This document shows, piece after piece, positions 10,768-20,229 of a stretch of 64,000 nt of DNA (the stretch's first letter is position 1; every line of letters begins with the position of its first letter). The stretch is from Microbacterium sp. SORGH_AS_1204 (GTDB taxonomy: Bacteria; Actinomycetota; Actinomycetes; Actinomycetales; Microbacteriaceae): the NCBI RefSeq assembly GCF_030818935.1, contig NZ_JAUTBD010000001.1, positions 2,666,001-2,730,000 of the forward strand, given 5' to 3'. The position numbers were made by a program, and so were the translations under genes. The notes below the pieces were generated by a model. That model was not told the DNA's origin. It saw only the letters and a list, made by a program, of their open reading frames with translations, and did not search any database.

Positions 10768-12282
10768 ATGTCCATCCGCAAGAAAGCGGGCGCCGTTCTG
10801 AGCGTCCTCGCCATCGGGGCCCTCGCCGCCGTCGGTGCCGTCTCCCCGGCATCGGCGGTGACGCGAGAGGGCAACATCGACCCCACGATCAACCGCACGT
10901 TGACGCTGCACAAGCACGCGCTCGGGCCCTCGACGCCGCTGAACCCGACCTCCACCGGCCAGCAGCTGGCCACGCCCCCGGCCGACCCGCTGGCGGGCGC
11001 GCAGTTCACCGCGACGCTCGTGTCGGGCATCGACCTGACCACGGCCGCCGGCTGGACGCAGGCAGCCTCCCTCACCCCCGCGCAGGCCGCCCAGCGTCCC
11101 AACACGGTGAGCTTCGTCTCGTCGGAGTCCAACGCCGCGGGCATCGCGACGTTCTCGCCCGATCCCGTGCAGTACCCCACCGGCCTGCCCATCGGCGTGT
11201 ACCTCGTGACCGAGACCCAGCTGCCCGAGACCGCCACCAACCCGGCGGCGCCGTTCCTGGTGACGCTGCCCACGCCCACGGGAGCGGCGGGCTCCCCCGC
11301 CAACCAGTGGATCTACGACGTGCACGTCTACCCCAAGAACGCCGTCACCCAGCTGACCAAGACGCGCGTGCCCGCGCCCGACGGGTCGGTCGAGCAGCGC
11401 AACCCCGACCTGATCCGCTGGGCGATCGCCTCGTCGATCCCGACGCTGGCGGCCGGTGACGCGATCGACGTGTTCACGTTGACCGACGTGCTGCCCGCCG
11501 AGCTGACCTACTTGACCGCGGCCACCGTGCCCCCGGGCGTCACGCCGTCGAACGTGGTCGTCACCAACGCGGCCGGCACGGCGCAGACCTTCACCGAGGG
11601 CACCGATTACACGATCACCAACACGGGCGGCAACCTCGTGCTGGACTTCACCGCCGCCGGCCGCACGCGTCTCGCGGGACTCCAGGGCGGAACCGTGACG
11701 TTCAACGTGCTGACGCGCGCCACGGCGATCCCCGCCAGCGGCGTCATCATCAACACCGCCACGGCCAACGTCAACGGAGCGACCGAGTCGGTCACCGGCT
11801 CGACGCCCATCGGCCAGCTCACCGTGTCGGCCTACACCACCTCGAACGGCGCGCGCGTGCCGCTCGCCGGCGCGGTCTACCAGGTGTTCCTCACCGAGCA
11901 GGATGCCATCAACGGCGCCAACCCGATCGTGATCAACGGCTCGTCCACCTGGACGACCGGCGCCGACGGCAATGTCGTCATCCCGATCATCACGCCCGGC
12001 AACTACTGGGTGCGCGAGACGGTTCCCCCGACCGGGTACCAGCTGCCCTCGCCCGACCGCGTCGTGACGGCGGTCGTGCCCGGCCCGACCTCGACGACGG
12101 GCACCGTCCGCAACTACGTCGAGTTCGCGCACAACCAGGTGCCCGCGTTCGCCCTGCCCATCACCGGTGGCGACGGCGGCCTGTGGTTCGGCGTCGGAGG
12201 TGCTGCCCTGCTGACCGCCATGGTCGGCGCGGCGTTCGTCGTCTCGCGTCGCCGCTCGCGCGCGGTCGAGGCTGCGGCCTGA
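10768..12282 (+). CDS. Major pilin, SpaH/SpaA type, LPXTG-anchored
   Basis: Backbone subunit of a sortase-polymerised pilus (504 aa). It starts at ATG 10768 with GAGAGG upstream and has a classic signal peptide ending in SPASAV. The pilin motif WIYDVHVYPKN supplies Lys190, the residue the sortase joins to the next subunit. The E-box is NYWVRETVPPTGYQLP near residues 410-430, typical of Cna-B domains that form internal Lys-Asn isopeptide bonds. The C-terminus is LPITG, a membrane helix and an Arg-rich tail. It follows the adhesin by 71 bp and precedes the sortase by 11 bp, so the three form one pilus operon. Confidence 0.93.
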   Translation: MSIRKKAGAVLSVLAIGALAAVGAVSPASAVTREGNIDPTINRTLTLHKHALGPSTPLNPTSTGQQLATPPADPLAGAQFTATLVSGIDLTTAAGWTQAASLTPAQAAQRPNTVSFVSSESNAAGIATFSPDPVQYPTGLPIGVYLVTETQLPETATNPAAPFLVTLPTPTGAAGSPANQWIYDVHVYPKNAVTQLTKTRVPAPDGSVEQRNPDLIRWAIASSIPTLAAGDAIDVFTLTDVLPAELTYLTAATVPPGVTPSNVVVTNAAGTAQTFTEGTDYTITNTGGNLVLDFTAAGRTRLAGLQGGTVTFNVLTRATAIPASGVIINTATANVNGATESVTGSTPIGQLTVSAYTTSNGARVPLAGAVYQVFLTEQDAINGANPIVINGSSTWTTGADGNVVIPIITPGNYWVRETVPPTGYQLPSPDRVVTAVVPGPTSTTGTVRNYVEFAHNQVPAFALPITGGDGGLWFGVGGAALLTAMVGAAFVVSRRRSRAVEAAA

Positions 12283-12293
12283 TCGCTCACCGT

Positions 12294-13307
12294 ATGAAGA
12301 GGGGGACGACGGTGCGGCGCGATGCCGCCCCGTCGTCCCCTTCGTCGGCTCCGCTCCGGCGCGATCGCCGTCGCCCCGCGTGGAAGCTCTCGCCCGTCTC
12401 CCTGGCCCTCGCGATCGGCGCCCTCGCGGGAGTCGGGCTGCTGATGTACCCGACGGTGGCCGCGTGGTTCGCCCAGTACGTGCAGTCGCAGGTCATCGAC
12501 GGATACTCGAACCAGATCCGCGACCTGGGCGCCGACACCCTCGCCGACCAGCTCGCCGCCGCCCGCGCGTACAACACCCGCCTCGTCGACGGCGGTGCCG
12601 AGATCGCGGCGAACGAACGCCTTCCGTTGGCCAACTCCCCCGATCAGTCCAGCGACTACGCCGAGCAGTTGCGGTCGGATGCCGCGGGTCTCATGGCGCG
12701 GGTGAAGATCCCCGCCATCGCCGTCGATCTGCCGGTGTACCACGGCACCAGCGAGAAGGTGCTTTACGAGGGCGTGGGCCACCTCGAGGGAACCGCGCTG
12801 CCGGTGGGCGGCGACACCACCCACTCCGTGCTCACCGCGCACCGCGGGCTCGCGACGGCCGAGCTCTTCACCCACCTCGACCGCGTCGGCCTCGACGACA
12901 CCTTCACCATCGAGGTGTTCGGCGAGGTGCTCGTGTACCGCGTCGTCGACACGCGCGTGGTCGAACCGGAGGACACCGAGTCGCTCGCGCCGGTCGTCGG
13001 CCGCGACCTCGTCACCCTCGTCACCTGCACGCCGCTGGGCGTCAACAGCCACCGCATCCTGGTCACCGGGGAGCGCGTCATCCCCACTCCCCGAGCCGAC
13101 CTCGACGGCGCGGGCGCTCGCCCCGACATCCCGACGTTCCCGTGGTGGATCTTCGTGCTCGCCGCCGCGGTCGTGGCCGCGGGCGTCTACGTGTGGTGGG
13201 CCGGCCGGCCGCCGCGGCGCCCGCTCTCTGGCCCGCGCGACCTCCTCGTCGCGGGTTCGACGGCCGATCTTCCGCGCGTGATCCGCGCCCCGCGGGCAAC
13301 GCCGTGA
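12294..13307 (+). CDS. srtC: Class C sortase (pilus polymerase)
   Basis: Transpeptidase (337 aa) that cleaves the pilin sorting signals and links subunits through the pilin-motif lysine. It has an N-terminal membrane helix (about 35-57), a catalytic domain with His183 in LTAHRG and Cys245 in LVTCTPLG, an Arg in SHRILVTGER, and a second membrane helix near the C-terminus (about 282-302), the two-helix layout of class C enzymes. I chose ATG 12294, 11 bp after the pilin stop. A housekeeping sortase for final wall anchoring is not in the window. Confidence 0.93.
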   Translation: MKRGTTVRRDAAPSSPSSAPLRRDRRRPAWKLSPVSLALAIGALAGVGLLMYPTVAAWFAQYVQSQVIDGYSNQIRDLGADTLADQLAAARAYNTRLVDGGAEIAANERLPLANSPDQSSDYAEQLRSDAAGLMARVKIPAIAVDLPVYHGTSEKVLYEGVGHLEGTALPVGGDTTHSVLTAHRGLATAELFTHLDRVGLDDTFTIEVFGEVLVYRVVDTRVVEPEDTESLAPVVGRDLVTLVTCTPLGVNSHRILVTGERVIPTPRADLDGAGARPDIPTFPWWIFVLAAAVVAAGVYVWWAGRPPRRPLSGPRDLLVAGSTADLPRVIRAPRATP

Positions 13308-13313
13308 ACAGCG

Positions 13314-13372
13314 TCGGGTGTCCGAGACGCGCCGGATGCCACGGACTGTGGCGACGTGTCTCGGACACCCGA
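13314..13372. terminator. Bidirectional terminator between srtC and tctA
   Basis: Perfect 15-bp arms (13314-13328 and 13358-13372, TCGGGTGTCCGAGAC and complement) enclose a smaller hairpin GCCAC...GTGGC (13338-13352). It sits between two convergent genes and can serve both. Confidence 0.8.
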
Positions 13373-13389
13373 TCGGATGCACCGGGGCG

Positions 13390-15051
13390 CTATCGGCCAG
13401 GCGGATCCTCACGAGCGGCGCGGGCCTTCTCGGCCGCCAGCTCCGCGCGGATCGTCTCGGTGCGCACGTCGGTGGGACGCTCCCCCGGCTCCCACAGGTG
13501 GTCGACCGCCGCCTGCGGGTGCCCCTCGGTCGCGGCCAGCGACGCCTCGAGGGCCCGCTCGTAACGGCTCTGGCGGCGCTTGAGCCACAGTCCCGTGACG
13601 AGGAAAACCGCCAGCACGACGTACGCCGACGCGGCGAACGGGTGCAGGAACAGGTCGGCGACATTGCCCTGGCTGAGCTGCAGCGCCTTGCGCAGCTGCT
13701 GCTCACCCATCGGCCCGAGGATCAGCCCCACGATGAGCGGTGCGATCGGGAAGCCGAAGCGCCGCATGAAGTACCCGAGCGCGCCGACGATCAAGAGGAT
13801 GACGATGTCGAGCGTCGAGAAGCTCACCGCGTAGGCGCCGAGCACCGCGAAGGTGAGGATGCCGGCGTACAGGTACGGCCGCGGGATCTGCAGCACCTTC
13901 ACCCACAGCCCGGCCAGCGGCAGGTTCAGCACGATGAGCAGCACGTTGCCGATGTACAGGCTCGCGATCAGCGCCCAGACGAGGTCGCCCTGGTTCTGGA
14001 AGAGCTGGGGTCCGGGCTGGATGCCGTACGACTGGAAGGCCGTGATGATGATGGCCGCGGTGGCCGTCGTCGGAAGGCCCAGGGTCAGCAGCGGCACCAG
14101 CACACCCGCCGCGGCGGCGTTGTTGGCGGCCTCGGGTCCGGCGACGCCCTCGATGGCGCCGCGGCCGAACTGCTCCTTGTTCTTCGACAGCTTCTTCTCG
14201 CTCGCGTACGACAGGAAGGTCGCGACGTCGGCGCCGCCGGCCGGGATGGTGCCGATGGGGAAGCCGATGAAGGTGCCGCGCAGCCACGGCTTCCACGACC
14301 GGCGCCAGTCCTCACGCGTCATCCAATTGCGCCAACCCCGCGTGACCGGGATGACGGGGATGGGCCCTTGTCGCAGGCGTGCGGCGACGTACAGGGTCTC
14401 CCCCACCGCGAAGAGGCCGACGGCCACGAGCACGACGCTCACGCCGTCCGACAGCGCGAGGATGCCCATCGTGTACCGAGCCTGCCCGGTGGTCGCCTCG
14501 GTGCCGATGAGGCCGACGAGCAGGCCGATGCCGAGCGAGGCGAGACCGCGAGACGGCGACGACCCCAGCAGTGCGCCCACCGTGACGAAGGCCACCACGA
14601 TGAGGGCGACGAAGTCCGCCGGTGAGAGGTTGACCGCGAATCGGGCGAGCAGCGGCGCGAACAGCGTCAGCAGCGCGGTCGCGATCGTTCCCGCGATGAA
14701 CGAGCCGATGGCGGCCGTCGCGAGGGCCGCGGCTCCGCGCCCGAGCTTGGCCATCTTGTTGCCCTCGATGGCGGTGATGACGGATGCCGATTCACCCGGG
14801 GTGTTCAGCAGGATGCTGGTGGTCGAGCCACCGTACATCCCGCCGTAGTAGATGCCCGCGAAGGTGATGATGGCCGCCGTGGGCGACAGCGAGTAGGTCA
14901 GGGGCAGCAGCAGGGCGACGGTCATGGCCGGGCCGATGCCCGGGAGCACTCCGACCGCGGTTCCGATCACGACGCCGAGCAGGGCGAACAGCAGGTACTC
15001 CGGCTGCAGCGCCGTGGCGAAGCCCTCCACGAGGGCGTTCACTGAATCCAT
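13390..15051 (-). CDS. tctA: Tripartite tricarboxylate transporter, large permease TctA
   Basis: Large membrane subunit (553 aa, about 12 helices) of a TTT-family secondary transporter for citrate or another carboxylate, driven by an ion gradient. The N-terminal half contains the family signatures [21 protein letters not shown] and [20 protein letters not shown]; the second half repeats this pattern ([31 protein letters not shown]). It is the last gene of tctC-tctB-tctA, 12 bp after tctB. The substrate cannot be told from sequence. Confidence 0.95.
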   Translation of the reverse strand: MDSVNALVEGFATALQPEYLLFALLGVVIGTAVGVLPGIGPAMTVALLLPLTYSLSPTAAIITFAGIYYGGMYGGSTTSILLNTPGESASVITAIEGNKMAKLGRGAAALATAAIGSFIAGTIATALLTLFAPLLARFAVNLSPADFVALIVVAFVTVGALLGSSPSRGLASLGIGLLVGLIGTEATTGQARYTMGILALSDGVSVVLVAVGLFAVGETLYVAARLRQGPIPVIPVTRGWRNWMTREDWRRSWKPWLRGTFIGFPIGTIPAGGADVATFLSYASEKKLSKNKEQFGRGAIEGVAGPEAANNAAAAGVLVPLLTLGLPTTATAAIIITAFQSYGIQPGPQLFQNQGDLVWALIASLYIGNVLLIVLNLPLAGLWVKVLQIPRPYLYAGILTFAVLGAYAVSFSTLDIVILLIVGALGYFMRRFGFPIAPLIVGLILGPMGEQQLRKALQLSQGNVADLFLHPFAASAYVVLAVFLVTGLWLKRRQSRYERALEASLAATEGHPQAAVDHLWEPGERPTDVRTETIRAELAAEKARAAREDPPGR

Positions 15052-15063
15052 GTCGACGGTCTC

Positions 15064-15615
15064 CTAGCCGAACAGGGGTCCGGGGCCGTACCACCAGTCG
15101 AAGGCGGCCCCGCGGGGAAGGAAGAGGCCCAGGCCCTCGCCGAAGAGGAGCTGGGTGCCGATGCCGATGACCAGCCCGACCAGGAACGCCACCCAGGGGC
15201 GCTTCGCCCCGAGGGTCCAGGCGACGCCGCCGAACAGCAGGGCGGCGACCATCCACCACCCGAGCAGTTCGAGCAGCAGCAGCACGGCGACCAGCAGCGC
15301 GACGAGCTTGAGGATCGTCCACCAGTCGGTCTTGGCATCCGGGTCGATGTCCTCGCCCTCTTCGCGCGGCGCGACCTGGCCGCGCAGCGCCGCGACCACG
15401 AGCGCGCCACCGGAGCCGAGCAGGATCAGCGCGACGGCGAAGGGGAACACCTGCGGGCCGATCGCCTGCCCCGCCGGGACGCGGATGGCGAAGGCGCCCA
15501 CGAGGGCGAAGACGCCGAGGCCGAAGACGACGCCGGCGAAGATCGCGTTGCCGATCCGGTCGGCGCCCCACCGGGGGCGGGCGGTGCCCGCCCCCGGTGC
15601 CTCGGTGGTCGTCAC
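15064..15615 (-). CDS. tctB: Tripartite tricarboxylate transporter, small permease TctB
   Basis: Small membrane subunit (183 aa, four helices) that pairs with TctA. I start it at GTG 15615, whose GTGA overlaps the tctC stop; a much longer upstream in-frame reading is a shadow of tctC. The glycine-rich first helix (IGNAIFAGVVFGLGVFALVG) and the C-terminal helix ending at FGEGLGLFLP are typical of this poorly conserved family; position between tctC and tctA settles it. Confidence 0.9.
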   Translation of the reverse strand: MTTTEAPGAGTARPRWGADRIGNAIFAGVVFGLGVFALVGAFAIRVPAGQAIGPQVFPFAVALILLGSGGALVVAALRGQVAPREEGEDIDPDAKTDWWTILKLVALLVAVLLLLELLGWWMVAALLFGGVAWTLGAKRPWVAFLVGLVIGIGTQLLFGEGLGLFLPRGAAFDWWYGPGPLFG

Positions 15616-16628
15616 GAGATCAACCCGATGTTCTTCAGCGTCCCCGACACGTCGACGATGTTCTCGTCGACGAAGGAGGTGAACTCCGCCCCGGTCAAGA
15701 AGGCGTCGGTCCAGCCGCGCTCCTCGAGCACGTCCTTCCACGCACCCGACTCGTGCATCGAGGTGACCAGGGCGGTGAGGCCCTCGGCATCCGCCTCGCT
15801 GATGCCGCCGGGGGCGAGCAGGCCGCGCCAGTTGGTATAGACGACGTCGAAGCCCTCCGAAGTCATGGTGGGCACCTCGGGCAGCAGGGTGGCGGCTTCT
15901 CCGCTCGAGACGGCGAGCGCGCGCAGGTCGCCCGACTCGACGTACTCGGCGAATTCGCCGACACCCGAGATGCCGGCCGCGGCGTTGTTGCCGAGCAGCA
16001 GCGAGACGGCCTCGCCGCCACCGGCGTTGGGCACGTAGTTGAGCTTCTGGGTGATGTCGGCGCCCGAGAGTCCGGCCTCCTCCAGCAGGAGCCCCGCGAG
16101 GATGTGGTCGGCGCCGCCGGCGGAGCCGCCGGTGATGGTGACGCCCTGCCCCTGCGCGACGATGGCGTCGACGAGGTCCTGGAGCGTCTGGTACTCGCTG
16201 GCGGCGGGCACCACGACGACGAGCGGCTCCTCGGTGAGGCGGGCGATCGGCGTGGTGTCCTCGATGCGGTTCTCGGCGGCGTTCGTCTCGACGGCACCGA
16301 CCATGACAAGGCCCGTCACCATCAGCGTGTAGGGGTCGCGTTCGTTGGCCAGTGAGGCCAGGCCCACCGTGCCGCCGGCGCCGCCGACGTTGCTGACGGC
16401 GGCGGTGCCCACCAGGCTCTCGCCGGTCAGCACGTCGGAGACGGCGCGACCGGTCTGATCCCAGCCGCCGCCCGGGTCGGCGGGGACGATGATGTTGACG
16501 GAGTCGATGGATGCCGCATCCTGCGAGGCTGCGGCCCCGCCGGCGCCCGCACCCTGCGGGTTGCAGCCGGTGAGAGCCGCGAGGGAGAGCGCAGCCAGGG
16601 GGACGAGGGCGATGGTGGTGCGACGCAT
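15612..16628 (-). CDS. tctC: Tripartite tricarboxylate transporter, substrate-binding lipoprotein TctC
   Basis: Extracytoplasmic receptor (338 aa) of the TTT transporter. The lipobox LAALTGC anchors it near residue 22, followed by an Ala/Gly linker. VNIIVPADPGGGWDQTGR is the family ligand-loop motif, and later GGSAGGADHILAG and FDVVYTNWRGLLAPGG match the Bug/TctC fold. The ATG at 16628 has GAGGAG upstream. It is transcribed away from the sensor kinase gene across a 169-bp gap, an arrangement typical of kinase-controlled carboxylate transporters. Confidence 0.94.
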   Translation of the reverse strand: MRRTTIALVPLAALSLAALTGCNPQGAGAGGAAASQDAASIDSVNIIVPADPGGGWDQTGRAVSDVLTGESLVGTAAVSNVGGAGGTVGLASLANERDPYTLMVTGLVMVGAVETNAAENRIEDTTPIARLTEEPLVVVVPAASEYQTLQDLVDAIVAQGQGVTITGGSAGGADHILAGLLLEEAGLSGADITQKLNYVPNAGGGEAVSLLLGNNAAAGISGVGEFAEYVESGDLRALAVSSGEAATLLPEVPTMTSEGFDVVYTNWRGLLAPGGISEADAEGLTALVTSMHESGAWKDVLEERGWTDAFLTGAEFTSFVDENIVDVSGTLKNIGLIS

Positions 16629-16720
16629 GCGCGGTACTCCTCTTCGAGTTCGGGGAGGCGCCGTCGCCTCTCCGCTGATGGCTCACCGTAGGCAGCGACT
16701 GTGGGACGCGTCGCGCTTGT

Positions 16721-16746
16721 GCAACTAAGAACGAGTTCGGCAACTA
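16721..16746. promoter_or_regulatory. Direct repeat in the tctC/kinase divergent promoter
   Basis: GCAACTA occurs at 16721-16727 and again at 16740-16746, 19 bases apart, in the AT-richest part of the gap between tctC and the kinase gene. Direct repeats two helical turns apart are a usual binding pattern for response regulators, so this may be the site of the neighbouring regulator. Confidence 0.35.
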
Positions 16747-16797
16747 TTGGTCGCGCACGGGACTGCGCCTACCGCCCGCCCCGGGAGACAATGAACC

Positions 16798-18372
16798 GTG
16801 GTCCGAGCACTGTCGCTGAGACTGCAGCTGTTGCTGCTGCAGGCGTTGATCGTGTGCGCCGTGACCCTCGGGGCGGGCGTGGTCACCGTCTGGATCCAAG
16901 AGAGCGCGATCCGCGACTCCTACCGCGAGCGCATGGTCGGGGTGGCCCTGTCGATCGCTCGACTGCCGGTCATCGTCGACGCCTTCGACGACCCCGACCC
17001 CTCGACGGCGATCCAACCGGTGGCCGAGGTCATCCGCGAGGCGTCGGCGTTGACCTACGTCGTGGTGACCGACCTCGACGGCATCCGCCTCTCCCACCCG
17101 AATCCCGACCGCATCGGCGAGATCGTGTCGACCGACCCCTCCATCCCGCTGTCGGGCCAGGTGTGGTCGGGCACCGAGACGGGCACACTGGGCCAGTCCT
17201 ACCGGGTGAAGGTGCCGATCTTCGCCGACGGCGACGACGAGACCGCCCCGGTCATCGGCGCGGTGTCGGTCGGGGTGCTCGAGTCCGAGCTCGCCGCCGA
17301 CCTGCAGTCGCGGCTGCCCGGGCTCTTCCTCGCGTTCGGCGGGGCCGCCGTCGCCGGGGTGTTCGGCGCCGCCTGGGTGTCGGCGCTCATCCGCCGCCGC
17401 ATCCTGGGCCTCGAGCCCGATGAGATCGCCGAGCTGGTGGGCGAGCGCGAGACCATGCTGCACCGCCTCAGCGAGGGGGTGATCCGCGTCGACCACCGCG
17501 GCATCGTCGCGAGCGCCAACGACGCCGCCGAACGCCTCATCGGCCGCGGCCCGCTCGGCGGGCGCCGCGCCGGCGAGACGCTGGACGGCCCGCTCCTGCA
17601 GGTGATGGAAGACGGCGAGCCCGAGGGCCGGCTCGTGCTGGCCGGCGAGCGCCCCGTGATCGCCCGGTCGACGGGGCTTCGCGACGACCGCGGCCGGGTG
17701 GTGGGCGGCACCCTGCTGCTGCGCGACCACAGCGAACTGCACGAGGCGCTGCGCAGCATGGACGGGCAGCAGTCGCTCACCGAGGGCCTGCGCGCCCAGG
17801 CGCACGAGTTCGCCAACTCGCTGCACGTGGTGTCGGGGCTGCTCGAGCTCGGCGCGTGGGACGACGCGCGGGAGTTCATCGCCCAGGTGCGACCGGGCGG
17901 CCCGCTGGATCCGGGACCGGATGCCGCGACCCTCGGCAGCGAGGTGACCGCTCTGCTGTCGGTCAAGCTCGCCCGCGCACGCGAGCTCGACGTGGCGCTC
18001 GACGTGGTCGCGCACGGCACTCCGCCGCCGGACTCCGTGGGCGATCTCATCACCGTGGTCGGGAACCTCGTCGACAACGCCCTGGAGGCGTGCCGGCCCG
18101 GCGACCGTCTGCGGGTGACGGTGGATGCCGACGACCATGCGGTGCGGGTCCGGGTCGACGACAGCGGCGCCGGCGTCCCCGACGCCCTGCGTGCGCGCGT
18201 GTTCGACGAGGGCGTGAGCACGAAGGGCACGAACGCCCGGTCGCGCGGCATCGGTCTCGCGCTCGTCCGGCGGGTGGCCCGTCGCCGCGGTGGCGACGCC
18301 CGTGTCGAGCGCTCCCCGCTGGGCGGTGCGCGCTTCGAGGTGGTCCTCCCCGCGGCGGAGCGGGTGTCGTGA
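16798..18372 (+). CDS. CitA/DcuS-family sensor histidine kinase
   Basis: Membrane sensor (524 aa) for an external carboxylate. Helix 1 (about 8-32) and helix 2 (about 175-197) frame a periplasmic PAS-like domain with VVVTDLDGIRLSHPNPDRIG, close to the citrate/C4-dicarboxylate-binding PDC domains of CitA and DcuS. A cytoplasmic PAS domain follows (VDHRGIVASANDAAERL). The H-box is LRAQAHEFANSLHVVSGL with His336; ATPase motifs are VGNLVDNALEAC, DSGAGVP and GIGLALV. Start is GTG 16798. The stop overlaps the regulator gene. Divergent tctCBA is the likely target. Confidence 0.93.
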   Translation: MVRALSLRLQLLLLQALIVCAVTLGAGVVTVWIQESAIRDSYRERMVGVALSIARLPVIVDAFDDPDPSTAIQPVAEVIREASALTYVVVTDLDGIRLSHPNPDRIGEIVSTDPSIPLSGQVWSGTETGTLGQSYRVKVPIFADGDDETAPVIGAVSVGVLESELAADLQSRLPGLFLAFGGAAVAGVFGAAWVSALIRRRILGLEPDEIAELVGERETMLHRLSEGVIRVDHRGIVASANDAAERLIGRGPLGGRRAGETLDGPLLQVMEDGEPEGRLVLAGERPVIARSTGLRDDRGRVVGGTLLLRDHSELHEALRSMDGQQSLTEGLRAQAHEFANSLHVVSGLLELGAWDDAREFIAQVRPGGPLDPGPDAATLGSEVTALLSVKLARARELDVALDVVAHGTPPPDSVGDLITVVGNLVDNALEACRPGDRLRVTVDADDHAVRVRVDDSGAGVPDALRARVFDEGVSTKGTNARSRGIGLALVRRVARRRGGDARVERSPLGGARFEVVLPAAERVS

Positions 18373-19049
18373 TGCTGCGCGTTCTCGTCGTCGACGACAT
18401 CCCCGCCGTCGCCTCGCTGCACGGGCGGTTCGTCTCGGCGCACTCCGCGTGCGAGCTGGTCGGCACCGCCGGAAGCGGACCGGATGCCGTCTCGGCGGTG
18501 GCCGAACTCCGTCCCGATCTCGTCCTGCTCGATGTGCATCTGCCGGGCTTCTCGGGCCTCGACGCGTTACGGGCGGTGCGCGCGGACGGCACACTCGTGC
18601 AGCCGGAGGTGATCGCCGTCACCGCGGCCCGCGACGTCGACACCGTGCGCACCGCGCGTCTGATGGGCGTGCAGCACTATCTCGTGAAACCGTTCACGGC
18701 TGGCGAGCTGCACGCGCGGATCGACGACGTCCTCGCCGAGCGCCGATCGTCGGCGGCGGTGGCGGGCTCGCTCGACCAGCGGGGCGTCGACGCGGTGCTG
18801 CGCCCCATGACGCGCCGCCCGCTGCCGAAGGGACTGTCCCGCCCCACCCTCGACCTGGTGCGGACGGCCCTCGGCGAACTGGGGTCGGCCACCGCTGCCG
18901 AGGTCGCCGACCATCTGGGTCTGTCTCGGGTGAGCTGCCGGCGGTACCTCGAGCACCTCGCCGAGGACGGCGAGTGCACGCGCAGCCTCGACTACAGCAC
19001 CGCGGGGCGACCGAGCACGCGGTACACGATCGTCGTCCCCGCCTCCTGA
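18372..19049 (+). CDS. CitB/DcuR-family response regulator
   Basis: Partner of the preceding kinase (225 aa), coupled through an overlapping TGATG. The receiver domain has VVDD, the phosphorylated Asp in LVLLDVHLPGF, the Thr in VIAVTAARD and the Lys in HYLVKPF. The C-terminal part (about 150-220) is a winged helix-turn-helix with TAAEVADHLGLSRVSCRRYLEHL, the output domain of the CitB group rather than OmpR or NarL. It likely activates tctCBA in response to external carboxylate. Confidence 0.92.
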   Translation: MLRVLVVDDIPAVASLHGRFVSAHSACELVGTAGSGPDAVSAVAELRPDLVLLDVHLPGFSGLDALRAVRADGTLVQPEVIAVTAARDVDTVRTARLMGVQHYLVKPFTAGELHARIDDVLAERRSSAAVAGSLDQRGVDAVLRPMTRRPLPKGLSRPTLDLVRTALGELGSATAAEVADHLGLSRVSCRRYLEHLAEDGECTRSLDYSTAGRPSTRYTIVVPAS

Positions 19050-19098
19050 GCGTCCCGCGCCGCCCCCGACCCGAGTGGCGGCCGCGACTCGGCCGGCG

Positions 19099-20229
19099 TC
19101 AGCGCCGGAAGCCCTCCGAGATGATCTCGATGAGTTCCTCGCGCTCCTCCACCGGCAGGAACGCTCCGGCGGCGGCGTTGAGCTGGAACGCCTCGAGGTC
19201 GTCGAGGTCGTACTCGAACGCCTGCGCCAGCAGCCCCAGCTCGCGGGTCAGGGTGGTGGCGCTCATCAGGCGGTTGTCGACGTTCACGGTGACCGAGAAG
19301 TCCAGCTGGTAGAGCAGGTCGAACGGGTGCGCGTCCATCGTGTCGCCCCACGCCGTGACGGCCCCCGACTGCAGGTTCGACGTCGGCGACAGCTCGAGCG
19401 TGATCTCGCGATCGCGCACCCAGCGGGCCAGGTCGCCGAAGGTGACCTGCACCTCTTCGCCCTCGCGCGAGACGACGTCGAGGTCGTTGGCGATGCGCAC
19501 GCCGTGGCCGAGCCGCAGGGCGCGCCCGTCGATGAGGGCGGAGCGGATGGATGCCAGACCGGCACCCTCTCCGGCGTGCACGGTCGTGGGGAAGAACTGC
19601 GCGGCCAGGTAGTCGAACGCCTCGCGATGACGCGACGGCAGGAAGCCGTCTTCGGGGCCGGCGATGTCGAAGCCGACCACGCCGCGTCCGCGCCACGAGA
19701 CGGCGAGCTCGGCGATGTCACGCGCGTTGTCGTTGTGGCGGAGCGCGGTGAGCAGTTGACCGACGCGGATGTCGTGACCGCGCGCGTCGGCGGCATCCTC
19801 TCCCTGCTCGATACCCTCCTGCACGGCGTCCACGACCTCGTCGAGGCTGAGGCCGCGGGTGAGGTGCTGCTCGGGCGCCCAGCGCACCTCGCCGTAGACG
19901 ACGCCGTCGGCGGCGAGGTCTTCGACGAACTCCTTCGCCGTGCGCACGAGTCCCTCGCGCGTCTGCATCACGCCGACGGTGACCGAGAACTTCTCGAGGT
20001 AGTCCTCGAGCGAGCCGCCGTCGATGTGGTCCGAGAACCAGGCCTCGAGCCCCTTGGCGTTGTCGGCGGGCAGGTCGAGGCCGATCTCGTCGGCGAGCTC
20101 GAGCACCGTCTGGGGGCGCAGCCCGCCGTCGAGGTGGTCGTGCAGCGAGACCTTCGGCAGGTCGGCGATCTTCGTGCGGCCGATGCGGAACTCGTCGGAT
20201 GCCACGGTGCTCTTCTTTCCGGATGCCAT
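19099..20229 (-). CDS. add: Adenosine deaminase
   Basis: Deaminates adenosine and deoxyadenosine to inosine forms (376 aa, cytoplasmic, Zn-dependent). Motifs: LHDHLDGG (two metal-binding His), HAGEG (metal His and catalytic Glu), RLGHGVRI, and ELSPTSN; the second metal-site Asp lies in VNVDNRL. It is the last gene of the nucleoside operon; its ATG overlaps the deoA TAA by one base. Confidence 0.96.
   Translation of the reverse strand: MASGKKSTVASDEFRIGRTKIADLPKVSLHDHLDGGLRPQTVLELADEIGLDLPADNAKGLEAWFSDHIDGGSLEDYLEKFSVTVGVMQTREGLVRTAKEFVEDLAADGVVYGEVRWAPEQHLTRGLSLDEVVDAVQEGIEQGEDAADARGHDIRVGQLLTALRHNDNARDIAELAVSWRGRGVVGFDIAGPEDGFLPSRHREAFDYLAAQFFPTTVHAGEGAGLASIRSALIDGRALRLGHGVRIANDLDVVSREGEEVQVTFGDLARWVRDREITLELSPTSNLQSGAVTAWGDTMDAHPFDLLYQLDFSVTVNVDNRLMSATTLTRELGLLAQAFEYDLDDLEAFQLNAAAGAFLPVEEREELIEIISEGFRR

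Noticed and set aside
6346-12282. A single 1978-residue surface protein
   Set aside because: Between about 9973 and 10767 the frame encodes low-complexity Arg/His-rich sequence, while the adjacent frame encodes a proper LPXTG C-terminus; a separate pilin with its own signal peptide starts at 10768.
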